Positions 1 to 7,797 of a stretch of 64,000 nucleotides of DNA are shown in pieces (position 1 is the stretch's first letter; each line of letters opens with the position of its first letter). Origin of the DNA: Ruegeria sp. Ofav3-42 (lineage in GTDB: Bacteria; Pseudomonadota; Alphaproteobacteria; Rhodobacterales; Rhodobacteraceae). The stretch lies in the NCBI RefSeq assembly GCF_022347725.1, contig NZ_JAKRGB010000005.1, forward strand, positions 124,001 to 188,000, given 5' to 3'. The notes under the pieces are model-generated. The model was not told the DNA's origin and made no database searches. It saw only the letters and a program-made list of their open reading frames with translations. The position numbers were made by a program, and so were the translations under genes.

Positions 1-747
1 GTTGTGTTGGGTGGCGAAGACCTGCGCGACTTTCCTCAGGGCAATGAAAGTGGCTATATCAAGCTGATCTTTCCTGATGCCCCCCGCGCGCACCCCGATC
101 GCCCGGTGATGCGAACTTATACCATCCGCGCCCATGATCCCGTACTCAATGAGTTGACAGTGGACTTTGCCCTGCACGGTGATTCAGGGGGCCTCGCAGC
201 GGTCTGGGCGCAGAATGCGCAGCCCGGAAGCGAGATTCAGATCGCTGGCCCGGGAACGATCAAACAGGTTGACGCCAACAGCGACTGGGTCTTGTTGGCA
301 GGCGACATGACGGCCATGCCCGCGCTGTTGTGTATTCTCGAAACCCTGCCTGATAGCACGGTGGGGGATGTGGTGCTGGAACTGACCAGTGCCGAGGACA
401 CACCCGACGTACATCTGCCCAAAGGCATCACTCTGCATACCGTCATCAACCCCACCCCTCATGAACCGTCGACCGCCTTTGTGGACAAGGTTAGGTCGCT
501 GCCCTGGCGTGATGGTCACGGGTCTCTTTGGGCCGCCTGTGAATTCAATTCGATGCGCGCGCTGCGAACCTATTTCCGAACCGAGCGAGGCGTGAGCCGC
601 GATCAGCTGTATCTGTCGAGCTATTGGAAATCGGGTGCGACCGAGGAAGAGCACAAAAAGATCAAAGGTGCGGATGCGACGCAGCAAAAAGTTGCTGCGA
701 TGCCCAAGGCGTTTCTGAATAAGCTGGCCGGGCAGGTGAGTGGCTAG
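1..747 (+). CDS. Siderophore-interacting protein, 5' part outside the window
   Basis: Flavin reductase of the SIP family (ViuB/YqjH type), which reduces ferric siderophores in the cytoplasm with NAD(P)H. The reading frame is open from base 1 and begins inside the family's N-terminal beta-barrel (VLGGEDLRDFP, then RPVMRTYTIR, the FAD-binding RxYTxR motif). The NAD(P)H-binding half follows (LLAGDMTAMPALLCILETLP) and the C-terminus contains the usual SSYWKSGATEEEHKK. About 247 residues are visible and only a short N-terminal piece is missing, so the GTG near base 4 is probably not the true start. No partner gene is visible. Confidence 0.85.
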   Translation, partial: VVLGGEDLRDFPQGNESGYIKLIFPDAPRAHPDRPVMRTYTIRAHDPVLNELTVDFALHGDSGGLAAVWAQNAQPGSEIQIAGPGTIKQVDANSDWVLLAGDMTAMPALLCILETLPDSTVGDVVLELTSAEDTPDVHLPKGITLHTVINPTPHEPSTAFVDKVRSLPWRDGHGSLWAACEFNSMRALRTYFRTERGVSRDQLYLSSYWKSGATEEEHKKIKGADATQQKVAAMPKAFLNKLAGQVSG

Positions 748-789
748 CTGAAACGGATCGGTGCCCGAATGCCGGGCACCGCATCAGGA

Positions 790-852
790 TCAGTGTGCGG
801 CTTCGCCGCCGAGAACTGTGGTGAATTTGTTCGAGAAGGTGCCGCCATTGGC
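790..852 (-). pseudogene. Remnant of the 3' end of a thiolase-like gene
   Basis: Read on the minus strand, these bases encode NGGTFSNKFTTVLGGEAAH and a stop. This is nearly identical to the last 19 residues of the thiolase-like protein ending at 1769 (NGGTFSNEFTTVLGSEAAL). The DNA similarity covers about 60 bases, ending near 850 in one copy and 1832 in the other. Upstream the frame continues as low-complexity basic sequence with no thiolase character. I infer the stub of a duplicated or deleted thiolase gene. Confidence 0.7.
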
Positions 853-955
853 CTGTGGTTTGCGCTTGCGTAGCCCTTTGCGCCGCCCTTTTTTCTGCCG
901 TCGCAGATACACGACGTACGTTTCCTGAGGACCGTTTCTAGCGCGCCTCAGACAA

Positions 956-1441
956 TCACGTAGCAAGTCGGGTAAAGAAACGCGGTGGATGTGCATCTCT
1001 GCGTTCGAACCCAAGTGATGTATAGAAAGCCTGAGCTTCATGATTGTCTGGATGGGTTCCGACCGCCAAATAGCGGCATGACCGAGCGATGGCTTCGATC
1101 TTGCAGGCTTCAATGAGGCTCTGCCCCACGCCGCGACCCCTAAACTCCGCCTCCGTGAACAGATGATGCACGTCCATTCCCCGTGCCCCAAACTGTAACT
1201 TGATCAATCCGCACATCGCTGCGTATCCAATCAGTTTGTCGCCCATCTCAGCGACAAGGATCGAGACCCAAGGCTTTTCACCGAACAGGTCTCGAGCGAG
1301 ATCGTCTCGTGTAAGGGTCGGGGTATCGCCATGATGCGTGGCCAACTGTCTGACCATTTGGCAAATGCGTGCGGTATCCGCTGGTCGCGCGCGCCGTATC
1401 TCGCCGAAACTGGCGGGCAAAGGGAGGAGGGGTTTTGTCAT
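956..1441 (-). CDS. GNAT-family N-acetyltransferase
   Basis: Small acetyltransferase of about 161 residues. The acetyl-CoA-binding motif A is clear (HHLFTEAEFRGRGVGQSLIEA, with the R-G-x-G-x-G/A signature), followed by motif B (AQAFYTSLGFER). The frame is open to 1474, but ATG 1441 (MTKPLLPLPAS) has an AGGAG seven bases upstream and is preferred. The substrate cannot be told. It stands alone between the thiolase remnant and the end of the CoA-ester operon. Its ribosome-binding site lies inside an 8-bp hairpin. Confidence 0.75.
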   Translation of the reverse strand: MTKPLLPLPASFGEIRRARPADTARICQMVRQLATHHGDTPTLTRDDLARDLFGEKPWVSILVAEMGDKLIGYAAMCGLIKLQFGARGMDVHHLFTEAEFRGRGVGQSLIEACKIEAIARSCRYLAVGTHPDNHEAQAFYTSLGFERRDAHPPRFFTRLAT

Positions 1442-1445
1442 TTGA

Positions 1446-1469
1446 GGCTCCTGTTCCGCCGCAGGAGCC
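1446..1469 (-). promoter_or_regulatory. Hairpin enclosing the GNAT ribosome-binding site
   Basis: GGCTCCTG (1446-1453) and CAGGAGCC (1462-1469) form a perfect 8-bp stem with an 8-base loop. In the minus-strand mRNA one arm contains the AGGAG of the GNAT gene, four bases from its ATG. The fold would hide the site and could lower or gate translation. No poly-U follows, so it is not a terminator. Confidence 0.45.
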
Positions 1470-1695
1470 AACATCTATGCCACCATACGGCGGCAAAAAA
1501 AGTTCACCGCGCTCAGTTGAGGCGGCTGTAATACGTCATGAACTTGGCGGCGTTGTTAGTCATGCCGCTTTTCTGCATATCCATCCGTGTGTTTGTCAAT
1601 GGCGGCTTAGTATAACGTAATGATGTTTACCCGAAACCGGCTCAGCATCAGGCTCGGACCGTGGGTAGGTGGCCGCTTTGGTGGGTTTTGTCCCC
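1470..1695. other. Gene-free stretch upstream of the GNAT gene
   Basis: No convincing coding sequence is visible here. It should contain the GNAT promoter. A sequence at 1606-1621 (CTTAGTATAACGTAAT) loosely resembles the class A sites, but the half-sites are spaced differently and I do not count it. Confidence 0.4.
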
Positions 1696-1723
1696 AAAAA
1701 ACCCGCCAGTGTTGTGGCGGGTT
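1696..1723 (-). terminator. Rho-independent terminator of the CoA-ester operon
   Basis: On the minus strand AACCCGCCA and TGGCGGGTT form a 9-bp stem with a 5-base loop, followed by a run of T (TTTTTT) and then GGGG. It lies about 45 bases beyond the thiolase-like stop and ends the ligase-dehydrogenase-DUF35-thiolase operon. Confidence 0.85.
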
Positions 1724-1768
1724 GCTGTTGGTTATGCGTTAGTCGCTTCGACGCCAAAGTTTTTGGGC

Positions 1769-2917
1769 TTAAAGCGCGGCTTCGCTGCCCAGAACGGTGG
1801 TGAATTCGTTCGAGAAGGTGCCGCCATTGCCATGTGCGATGGCAATGTTCACGTCGTTGATCTGGCGGTCTCCGCCGTCGCCCCGGATCTGGGTTGCAGC
1901 CTCGATCAGGCAGAAAAGACCATACATCCCCGGATGAACACAGCTGAGGCCACCGCCATTGGTGTTTACCGGCAATGACCCGCCCGGTGCGATGTTGCCA
2001 TCGGCGACAAAGGCTCCGGCCTCACCCTTTTTCACAAAGCCCATGTCCTCAAGGAACAGCAGCGTGTTGATGGTGAAGGCGTCATAAAGTTCAACAACAT
2101 CCACGTCTTTGGTGGTAATCCCGGCCATCTCGAATGCACGTTTCGAGCTTTCGGCAGCACAGGTGGTCGTCAAAGTCGCGGCCTGGCTGATCTCGCGATG
2201 TGAAATAGCATTGCCGCCACCCAGGAAATAAGCGGGCTTTTCCTGATAGTCCTTGGCGCGGTCTGCCGAAGTGACGATGATCGCGGCCCCGCCATCGGAC
2301 ATCAGGCAGCAATCCAGAACCGCCAGTGGATCAGCCACCATGGGTGAGTTCAGGTACTCGTCCATCGTCAGATCGGCTTGCATCGTGGCATCCGGGTTCA
2401 GTTGTGCCCATTTGCGGGCCGAGATCGCAACATGTCCGAAGTGTTCCTTGGGCACGTTGAATTCGTGCATGTAACGTTGTGCGGTAAAGGCATAACCTGG
2501 CACCGGAACCATCGGCTCGTAAGCGCGTTCCCATTGTGGAGTTTCAATCAGCCCGTTGAGATCGCGCGCAGATTTCGCGTTCGAACCGTAGCAGATCAAA
2601 ACGTTCTTACACAGGCCCGCCTGTATCGCCATGGTCGCTTCGACCAGATAGGACATGAAGGACGAGCCGCCCACCATGTCCGAGTTCGCCCAGGTCGGCT
2701 TGATGCCCAAATACTCGGCAATCGAAAGCGTTGGAAAGAAGTGGTAGAAGGTTCCGCCACAGACGCCGTCGATCTCGGACAGATCCATGCCCGCATCAGC
2801 CAGAGCATTCTGCGTGGCTTTGGCGATCAGTTCCATGGGTGAGGTGTTCGGCGTTTTGCCCAAACCCCAATAGCCTTTACCGACGATTGCGGATTTGCCG
2901 CGAAGTGCGTGTGCCAT
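1769..2917 (-). CDS. Thiolase-like (SCPx/Ltp2-type) acyl-CoA protein
   Basis: A 382-residue member of the thiolase / nonspecific lipid-transfer thiolase family and last gene of the operon starting at 6828. C-terminal motifs are present: NTNGGGLSCVHPGMYG carries the thiolase His, and AHGNGG is near the end. Where true thiolases have the nucleophilic Cys (Cys-x-Ser-Gly), this protein reads DMVGGSSFMSYL, with Ser instead of Cys. Loss of that Cys is known in Ltp2-type proteins, which pair with a DUF35 partner and act as retro-aldolases. The adjacent DUF35 gene supports such a complex. A carbon-carbon cleavage role late in the pathway is inferred; substrate unknown. Confidence 0.8.
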   Translation of the reverse strand: MAHALRGKSAIVGKGYWGLGKTPNTSPMELIAKATQNALADAGMDLSEIDGVCGGTFYHFFPTLSIAEYLGIKPTWANSDMVGGSSFMSYLVEATMAIQAGLCKNVLICYGSNAKSARDLNGLIETPQWERAYEPMVPVPGYAFTAQRYMHEFNVPKEHFGHVAISARKWAQLNPDATMQADLTMDEYLNSPMVADPLAVLDCCLMSDGGAAIIVTSADRAKDYQEKPAYFLGGGNAISHREISQAATLTTTCAAESSKRAFEMAGITTKDVDVVELYDAFTINTLLFLEDMGFVKKGEAGAFVADGNIAPGGSLPVNTNGGGLSCVHPGMYGLFCLIEAATQIRGDGGDRQINDVNIAIAHGNGGTFSNEFTTVLGSEAAL

Positions 2918-2928
2918 GTTTGGTCTCC

Positions 2929-3342
2929 TTATTCCGCGGGCTTGAAGAACACGGCCGGTTCGCCGGATTTTGCGTTGGGTCCGAAATCGGGGGTCATCAC
3001 CACGGCTTGCACCTTCATGCCGATGGTGATCGCTTCGTTGTCCACATCGACGATGCGGCTGAACATCCGCGGGCCTTCGTCCAGATCGATAAGCACGTTG
3101 TTGATGTCGCCACCGAATTTCTCGGGTCGGCGAATGATAGTCGAGGCATAGACGGTGCCTTTGCCGCTAGCCTCGACCCATTCCAGATCATCCGCGCCTG
3201 TGGTGGGGGACAGGGCACGGGGGTAGAAGTTGTACTCGCCGGTGGTTTTGGAGCGTTGGATGAGGAATTTTCCAGCAGCCAGACCGGCGCGGAATGCCGC
3301 GTCGGCCTGTGGGCTGGCTTCGGGAAGGGTAAAGTCAGTCAT
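2929..3342 (-). CDS. DUF35 OB-fold protein, partner of the thiolase-like protein
   Basis: About 137 residues. DUF35 proteins have an N-terminal rubredoxin-like zinc ribbon and a C-terminal OB fold, and bind thiolase-like partners (BbsA with BbsB, ChsH2 with Ltp2). The OB part is recognisable (GKGTVYASTIIRRP, NVLIDLDEGPRMFSRIVD, IGMKVQAVV). In the ribbon region (FLIQRSKTTGEYNFYPRALS) all the expected cysteines are replaced by Ser, Thr or Ala, so zinc is probably not bound. ATG 3342 follows AAGGACG and is preferred to the upstream in-frame ATG at 3369. It sits 11 bases before the thiolase-like gene. Confidence 0.8.
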   Translation of the reverse strand: MTDFTLPEASPQADAAFRAGLAAGKFLIQRSKTTGEYNFYPRALSPTTGADDLEWVEASGKGTVYASTIIRRPEKFGGDINNVLIDLDEGPRMFSRIVDVDNEAITIGMKVQAVVMTPDFGPNAKSGEPAVFFKPAE

Positions 3343-3358
3343 TCGTCGTCCTTGGGTT

Positions 3359-4987
3359 TCAGGCGGCAAAGATCGCCGCAGAATGTGTGGGTTCAGGATT
3401 TAGGATGCGGTGGCGCAGCAACCCGGCTTCGGGCAGGATGCGCGCCCGGACATGGGCCGCAGCAGCACACAACAATTCGGGTTCGGGGGCATCGTCTGCG
3501 GCGGCCTCGAGATCGGCCCAGACGCGCCCGAAATAAACCAACCCGGTCAGGCGCATATAGTCTGAGACTGAAGGCCCAATATCAGCGCTTGCCTGCATGG
3601 CCTGAGTAGCCGCTTTCCAGGCGTCGATTGCATCGGCCAGTTCCATCGAGCTGGGGCCAACTGAAACCAGTTCGGCAAAAGCGTCCGCAGCTGCGCCATT
3701 GTCCGCCCGGATCGCGCGGCGGGCTATTCCTGTGGCCAGAACGCCATTGGTGCCCTCGTAAATCGCCATGATACGGCTGTCGCGCATGATTTGTTCGACG
3801 CGGTATTCCTTGCAGAACCCATAGCCACCGTGGATTTGCACAGCCTGACTTGAGGCTGCATTGACCGCGTCGGTCGCAAACGCCTTGCAGGTCGGGGTGA
3901 GGATATCCAGCAAGCCCTGATCGGCCCCCAGATCCATGTCCACAAAGGTGCGATAGACCATCGCCCGACACCCCATCGTGTAGGCATAGATATCCAGCAG
4001 CATCCGCTGGACATCACCGTGTTCGGTGATCTGCGCGGTGCCTTCGGCCGATGTGCCCTGACGGCGGCCCGCTGCATGGACTCGGGCGCGTTGGAAGGCG
4101 ACATCCATCTGACCTACAGCTTGTAGCGCCACGTCCAGACGCTCGGCATTCATCATAGTGAACATGGCGGCAAGGCCCTTGCCTTCTTCGCCCAGCAACT
4201 CAGCCCGTGCGCCATCAAAGGCCATTTGGCAGGTGGGCGAGGCGTGCATCCCCATCTTTTCTTCAATTCTCACGGTCTGAACGTGATTGCGAGTGCCGTC
4301 CGGAAGAACGGCGGGGCAGGCAAACAGGCTCAGGCCCCGCACACCCGGTGCTGCGTCCGGTGTGCGGGCTAGCACAAGGTGCAGAACGTTATCGGTGTAG
4401 TCGTGATCGCCACCCGAGATGAAGATCTTGTTGCCGCTGAGCGTGTAAGAATCCTCGTCTGGTTTTGCCAGGGTCTTGATCCGGCCCAGATCGGATCCGG
4501 CATCGGGCTCTGTCAGGCACATCGAAGCCATCCATTCACCAGAGATCAACGGGGGCAACAACCGCGCCTTTTGATCGTCATCGCCTGAGGCATTTACCGT
4601 GCGGATACAGCCCTGCGCCAGGCTCAGCACCATTTCATAGGAAATGCATGCGCCAGCCAGCATGTCCGCGAGCACCGCGCCCAGAACATGTGGCAGTTCT
4701 TGGCCGCCAAACTCTTCAGGGGCGCAAAGACCGGGCCACCCGGCGTCGGCATAGCGTTTGTAGGCGGCAACCATGCTTGGCGGCATCCGCACCCGACCAT
4801 TTTCCAGCCGCGCACCTTGTTCTTCACCGACCATGTCCAGCGGTGCGATCTCGGTGTTGATGAAACGACCGAGAGCAAAGATCACGGCTTCGGCCAGATC
4901 GTCGCTCCATTCCGGCAGGCGTTCGGGTTGACCGATATGTTTCAGGACAAAGGCAATTTCGGCCTCTGAGGCAGTATAGTCGATCAC
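3359..4987 (-). CDS. Acyl-CoA dehydrogenase family protein (DmdC-like length)
   Basis: FAD flavoenzyme of about 542 residues that would introduce an alpha,beta double bond into an acyl-CoA. Seen are the middle-domain signature CLTEPDAGSDLG, FISGGDHDY, and IYEGTNGVLATGIARRAI near the C-terminus, where the family's catalytic Glu lies. The length and C-terminal extension match the 3-methylmercaptopropionyl-CoA dehydrogenase (DmdC/FadE5-like) branch rather than the usual 380-residue enzymes. The GTG start overlaps the ligase stop (GTGA), so translation is coupled. DmdC itself is one alternative, but the neighbours suggest a different carboxylic acid. Confidence 0.85.
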   Translation of the reverse strand: MIDYTASEAEIAFVLKHIGQPERLPEWSDDLAEAVIFALGRFINTEIAPLDMVGEEQGARLENGRVRMPPSMVAAYKRYADAGWPGLCAPEEFGGQELPHVLGAVLADMLAGACISYEMVLSLAQGCIRTVNASGDDDQKARLLPPLISGEWMASMCLTEPDAGSDLGRIKTLAKPDEDSYTLSGNKIFISGGDHDYTDNVLHLVLARTPDAAPGVRGLSLFACPAVLPDGTRNHVQTVRIEEKMGMHASPTCQMAFDGARAELLGEEGKGLAAMFTMMNAERLDVALQAVGQMDVAFQRARVHAAGRRQGTSAEGTAQITEHGDVQRMLLDIYAYTMGCRAMVYRTFVDMDLGADQGLLDILTPTCKAFATDAVNAASSQAVQIHGGYGFCKEYRVEQIMRDSRIMAIYEGTNGVLATGIARRAIRADNGAAADAFAELVSVGPSSMELADAIDAWKAATQAMQASADIGPSVSDYMRLTGLVYFGRVWADLEAAADDAPEPELLCAAAAHVRARILPEAGLLRHRILNPEPTHSAAIFAA

Positions 4988-6828
4988 GATGAGGCCTTTC
5001 CGGAAGTGATTACATCTTCTGCCCCGTCATAGAGCGCCGCCACCGCGTCCGCGCGCAGTTCCAGCGCAAGGCGTTGATTGATGTAACCTTTGTCTGTGAT
5101 TTCGTTTTTCTCGACCGAGGGGGCGTCGCGCTCAATCCGTATCCGTTTGACCCGCGTGGCGCTGCCAGTTTGCTCGGCGTTGTACACACCCAGCCGTTCG
5201 GCGATGAAGGCTCGCACTGCGGGGTCGTCTGCATAACCTGCCAGAGTGTCATCACGCCCGGTCAGGGCCTTGCACTCATCCGCATTCAGAAACACCAGGG
5301 CGCCAATCTCAGTCCGATCATGGCCGGTGATAACAGCATCCGAGGCAATCGGGCTGAGCGCTTGCAGCAAAGCTACGCGCAGATTTCCAACGGCCACCCA
5401 TGTGCCCGTCATCAGCTTGAAATTCTCTGATATGCGCCCGTCGAACACTATGCCCTTCGACGGGTCGTCGGGGTCCTGCAGCCGCCCGGCATCTCCGGTC
5501 AGGAAGTACCCTTCTTCATCGAAGGCCTCGGCGGTTTTTTCCGGGTTGTTCAGGTAGCCGGTTGTGACATGTGGACCACGCACCCGCATTTCCAATTTGC
5601 CACCGTTCGGCAGAAACTTGAGCTCCGATCCGGGCCCCGGCACTCCGATCACGCCCGCCTTGTCGATGGGGAAGTGCACGCAGGTTGCCATCATCGCCTC
5701 AGTAAGTCCCCAGGCGCTGACAAACGGGATTTTCTCACCCCGCTCCTGAATGCCCAACTGTTCGAGGCCTTCCCAAAGATGATCCGGCAGCCCGGCACCC
5801 GAGAAAAAGATCAGATCAAGCCGTTTGAAAAATGCGCTGCGAAAGGCGGCATCCTCGCGCAGAACGGGCAACAGCATGTCAAAGCCACGCGGCACGTTGA
5901 AGAACAGGGTTGGAGAGACGTCGCGCACGTTGCGGATCGTCTTTTTAATCTCGCCCGGAACCGGTTTGCCATCATCGACATAGAAACTGCCGCCATTGCG
6001 CAGGATCATGTTGAAGTTGAAGTTTCCGCCGAACGTGTGGTTCCAGGGCAGCCAATCCACCACGACCGGCGGGGTATTTTCCAGAAACGGCCAGATCTGT
6101 ACCACCGCCTCTTGCGTGGCCAACATCATGCGTTGTGTGACGATGACCCCCTTGGGCAATCCGGTCGAGCCCGAGGTGAACAGAATCTTGGCCGTCGTAT
6201 CGTGGTCGACCTTGCTGCGGGCTTCAGACACGCGCTCGTCCGCCTCTGACGCAAATGCCTGATCGAAGGTCAGTGCGCCGTTGTCGGATAGTTGTTCCAC
6301 ATTCGCCGAGGCAAGAAACTCGAAGGCCCGCGCATAGGTTTCTGCATTGTCGGCATAGGCCATGCCGGGATTTGTTGTCTGGACGATGTGGCGAAGTTTG
6401 GCCAGCGACTCGTCGAACAGTGAGTAGGGGACGGAGACGGGCACCACGGGTATGCCCACATGCATAGCGGCCAGCATCAGCAGGCCATGCCGGACCGAAT
6501 TGCCCGACAGAATCAAAAGCGGGCGATCCTTACTAAGGCCCTTGCCAAGAAGAAATGCCGCTAATGAACGGGTTTGCGTCAAGGCTTCGGCATAGGTGAC
6601 GCCGACCCAATCTCCATCCGGGCTGCGTTCTGCCAGAAATTGGTGATCCGGCGTCGCTTCTGCCCAGCGTTCCAGGTATTCAGAAACGCACTGAACATCT
6701 ATTTTCAGCGGATATGGACTGCGCAGAACAAAGGCACCATCGCCCAAGTCTTCGCGCAACACCCTGGCTTGCGCGAATTTTTCTGTCCGCGTTGCGATTT
6801 CGTCGCTTTGCTGGGCCGAAATGCTCAT
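4984..6828 (-). CDS. Feruloyl-CoA-synthase-like acyl-CoA ligase
   Basis: AMP-forming CoA ligase of about 614 residues, the size of the feruloyl-CoA synthase branch. The P-loop FTSGSTGLPKGVI, the branch-typical DWLPWNHTFGGN, the A5 region SAWGLTEAMMATC and the hinge region GRISENFKL are visible. It would activate a carboxylate, not necessarily ferulate, since no hydroxycinnamate hydratase-lyase pair is nearby. ATG 6828 has a strong GAGGGAGGACAG just upstream and is preferred to the in-frame ATG at 6906. First gene of the operon continuing to 1769, with class A and B operators 67-99 bases upstream. Confidence 0.85.
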   Translation of the reverse strand: MSISAQQSDEIATRTEKFAQARVLREDLGDGAFVLRSPYPLKIDVQCVSEYLERWAEATPDHQFLAERSPDGDWVGVTYAEALTQTRSLAAFLLGKGLSKDRPLLILSGNSVRHGLLMLAAMHVGIPVVPVSVPYSLFDESLAKLRHIVQTTNPGMAYADNAETYARAFEFLASANVEQLSDNGALTFDQAFASEADERVSEARSKVDHDTTAKILFTSGSTGLPKGVIVTQRMMLATQEAVVQIWPFLENTPPVVVDWLPWNHTFGGNFNFNMILRNGGSFYVDDGKPVPGEIKKTIRNVRDVSPTLFFNVPRGFDMLLPVLREDAAFRSAFFKRLDLIFFSGAGLPDHLWEGLEQLGIQERGEKIPFVSAWGLTEAMMATCVHFPIDKAGVIGVPGPGSELKFLPNGGKLEMRVRGPHVTTGYLNNPEKTAEAFDEEGYFLTGDAGRLQDPDDPSKGIVFDGRISENFKLMTGTWVAVGNLRVALLQALSPIASDAVITGHDRTEIGALVFLNADECKALTGRDDTLAGYADDPAVRAFIAERLGVYNAEQTGSATRVKRIRIERDAPSVEKNEITDKGYINQRLALELRADAVAALYDGAEDVITSGKASS

Positions 6829-6894
6829 CTGTCCTCCCTCTGTTACCCGGTCACTGACGGTGCGGCTTTTAAAAATCAGGCTATCCAAAAAATT

Positions 6895-6908
6895 GTTAGT
6901 ATGCAAAT
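6895..6908. promoter_or_regulatory. Class A operator-like site, ligase / SDR divergent promoter
   Basis: GTTAGTATGCAAAT is a degenerate copy of the class A palindrome (best copy GTTAGTGTACTAAT at 24576). The surrounding AATTGTTAGTATGCAAATG closely matches AATTGTTAGTATACGAATG in front of the ferredoxin gene. Confidence 0.55.
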
Positions 6909-6913
6909 GTATT

Positions 6914-6927
6914 ATTGACCGTTCACT
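6914..6927. promoter_or_regulatory. Class B operator-like site (imperfect)
   Basis: ATTGACCGTTCACT matches the class B palindrome AGTGANCGNTCACT in one complete half-site (TCACT) and the CG core. The other half reads ATTGA instead of AGTGA. It lies five bases from the class A site in the divergent promoter of the ligase operon and the SDR gene. Confidence 0.5.
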
Positions 6928-7026
6928 AAAGCTAATGCTGAGGGATAAGATGCACCAGGAATTCTCGCAAGTTTGTGGCCTGATTTCGTTGCGTCACTGC
7001 GCCCGTACTGCACATGGAGACAAAAA

Positions 7027-7788
7027 ATGAGAATCGAAAACGTATCTGCAATCGTGACAGGGGGTGCTTCGGGATTGGGATATGCCACCGCAGAATATCT
7101 TGCGTCGCGCGGGTCGAATGTTGCTCTGTTCGATTTGCCCGGGGACAAGCTGGAGGAGGCGGCCGCCCGATTGAGCGCCGTTGCTGCGCCGTGCGATGTG
7201 ACAAGCGAGACCGAGGTGACAGCAGCGTTGGACGCCGCGATTGCTGCAAATGGTTTGCCACGCATCGTCGTCAATTGCGCTGGGGTCACTCACGGAGAGC
7301 GGATCGTAGGGCGCAACGGCCCAGCTTCGCTAGGTGCATTTGCGCGTACCGTTCAGATCAACCTGATTGGCACATTCAACGTCATGCGTTTAGCTGCTGA
7401 AAGGATGATGCAGAACGAACCGCTCGAGGACAACGAGAGGGGCATCATCATAAACACTGCATCTGCCGCAGCGTTTGAAGGGCAGATCGGGCAGGCGGCC
7501 TATTCCGCCTCAAAAGGCGGCGTGGCCAGCCTGACCCTGCCCGCCGCGCGGGAATTCGCACGCTCGGGCCTACGGGTTATGGCGATCGCTCCGGGTATCT
7601 TCTCGACCCCTATGATGGATTTGCTGCCGCAAGAGGTTCAAGACAGTCTGGGTGCCAAGGTTCCCTTTCCCTCGCGTCTTGGACAGCCGGCTGAATTCGC
7701 TCGACTGGCAGGACATATGATCGAAAACACTATGTTGAACGGAGAATGCGTGCGTCTGGACGGCGCGATCCGTCTGGAACCCAAATAA
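7027..7788 (+). CDS. Short-chain dehydrogenase, 3-hydroxyacyl-CoA dehydrogenase type II-like
   Basis: A 253-residue SDR with the NAD motif TGGASGLG (residues 11-18), the NCAG strand motif and the catalytic Ser followed by YSASK. The layout (DVTSETEV, long insertion after NCAGVTHGERIVG, and PFPSRLGQPAEFA near the end) is that of HSD10-type 3-hydroxyacyl-CoA dehydrogenases, which oxidise the 3-hydroxyacyl-CoA after hydration. ATG 7027 has GGAGAC seven bases upstream. It is followed after nine bases by the enoyl-CoA hydratase and diverges from the ligase operon. Confidence 0.85.
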   Translation: MRIENVSAIVTGGASGLGYATAEYLASRGSNVALFDLPGDKLEEAAARLSAVAAPCDVTSETEVTAALDAAIAANGLPRIVVNCAGVTHGERIVGRNGPASLGAFARTVQINLIGTFNVMRLAAERMMQNEPLEDNERGIIINTASAAAFEGQIGQAAYSASKGGVASLTLPAAREFARSGLRVMAIAPGIFSTPMMDLLPQEVQDSLGAKVPFPSRLGQPAEFARLAGHMIENTMLNGECVRLDGAIRLEPK

Positions 7789-7797
7789 GGCTTTGCA

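Noticed and set aside
790..1191. 133-residue minus-strand frame joining the thiolase stub to a shadow of the GNAT gene
   Set aside because: Most of it is the wrong frame of the GNAT gene and arginine-rich noise; only the last 20 residues are thiolase-derived, so it is annotated as a remnant.
1606..1621. CTTAGTATAACGTAAT, resembling the class A operator
   Set aside because: Half-site spacing is two bases longer than in the other copies and the adjacent gene (GNAT) is not tied to the pathway; kept out of the regulon.
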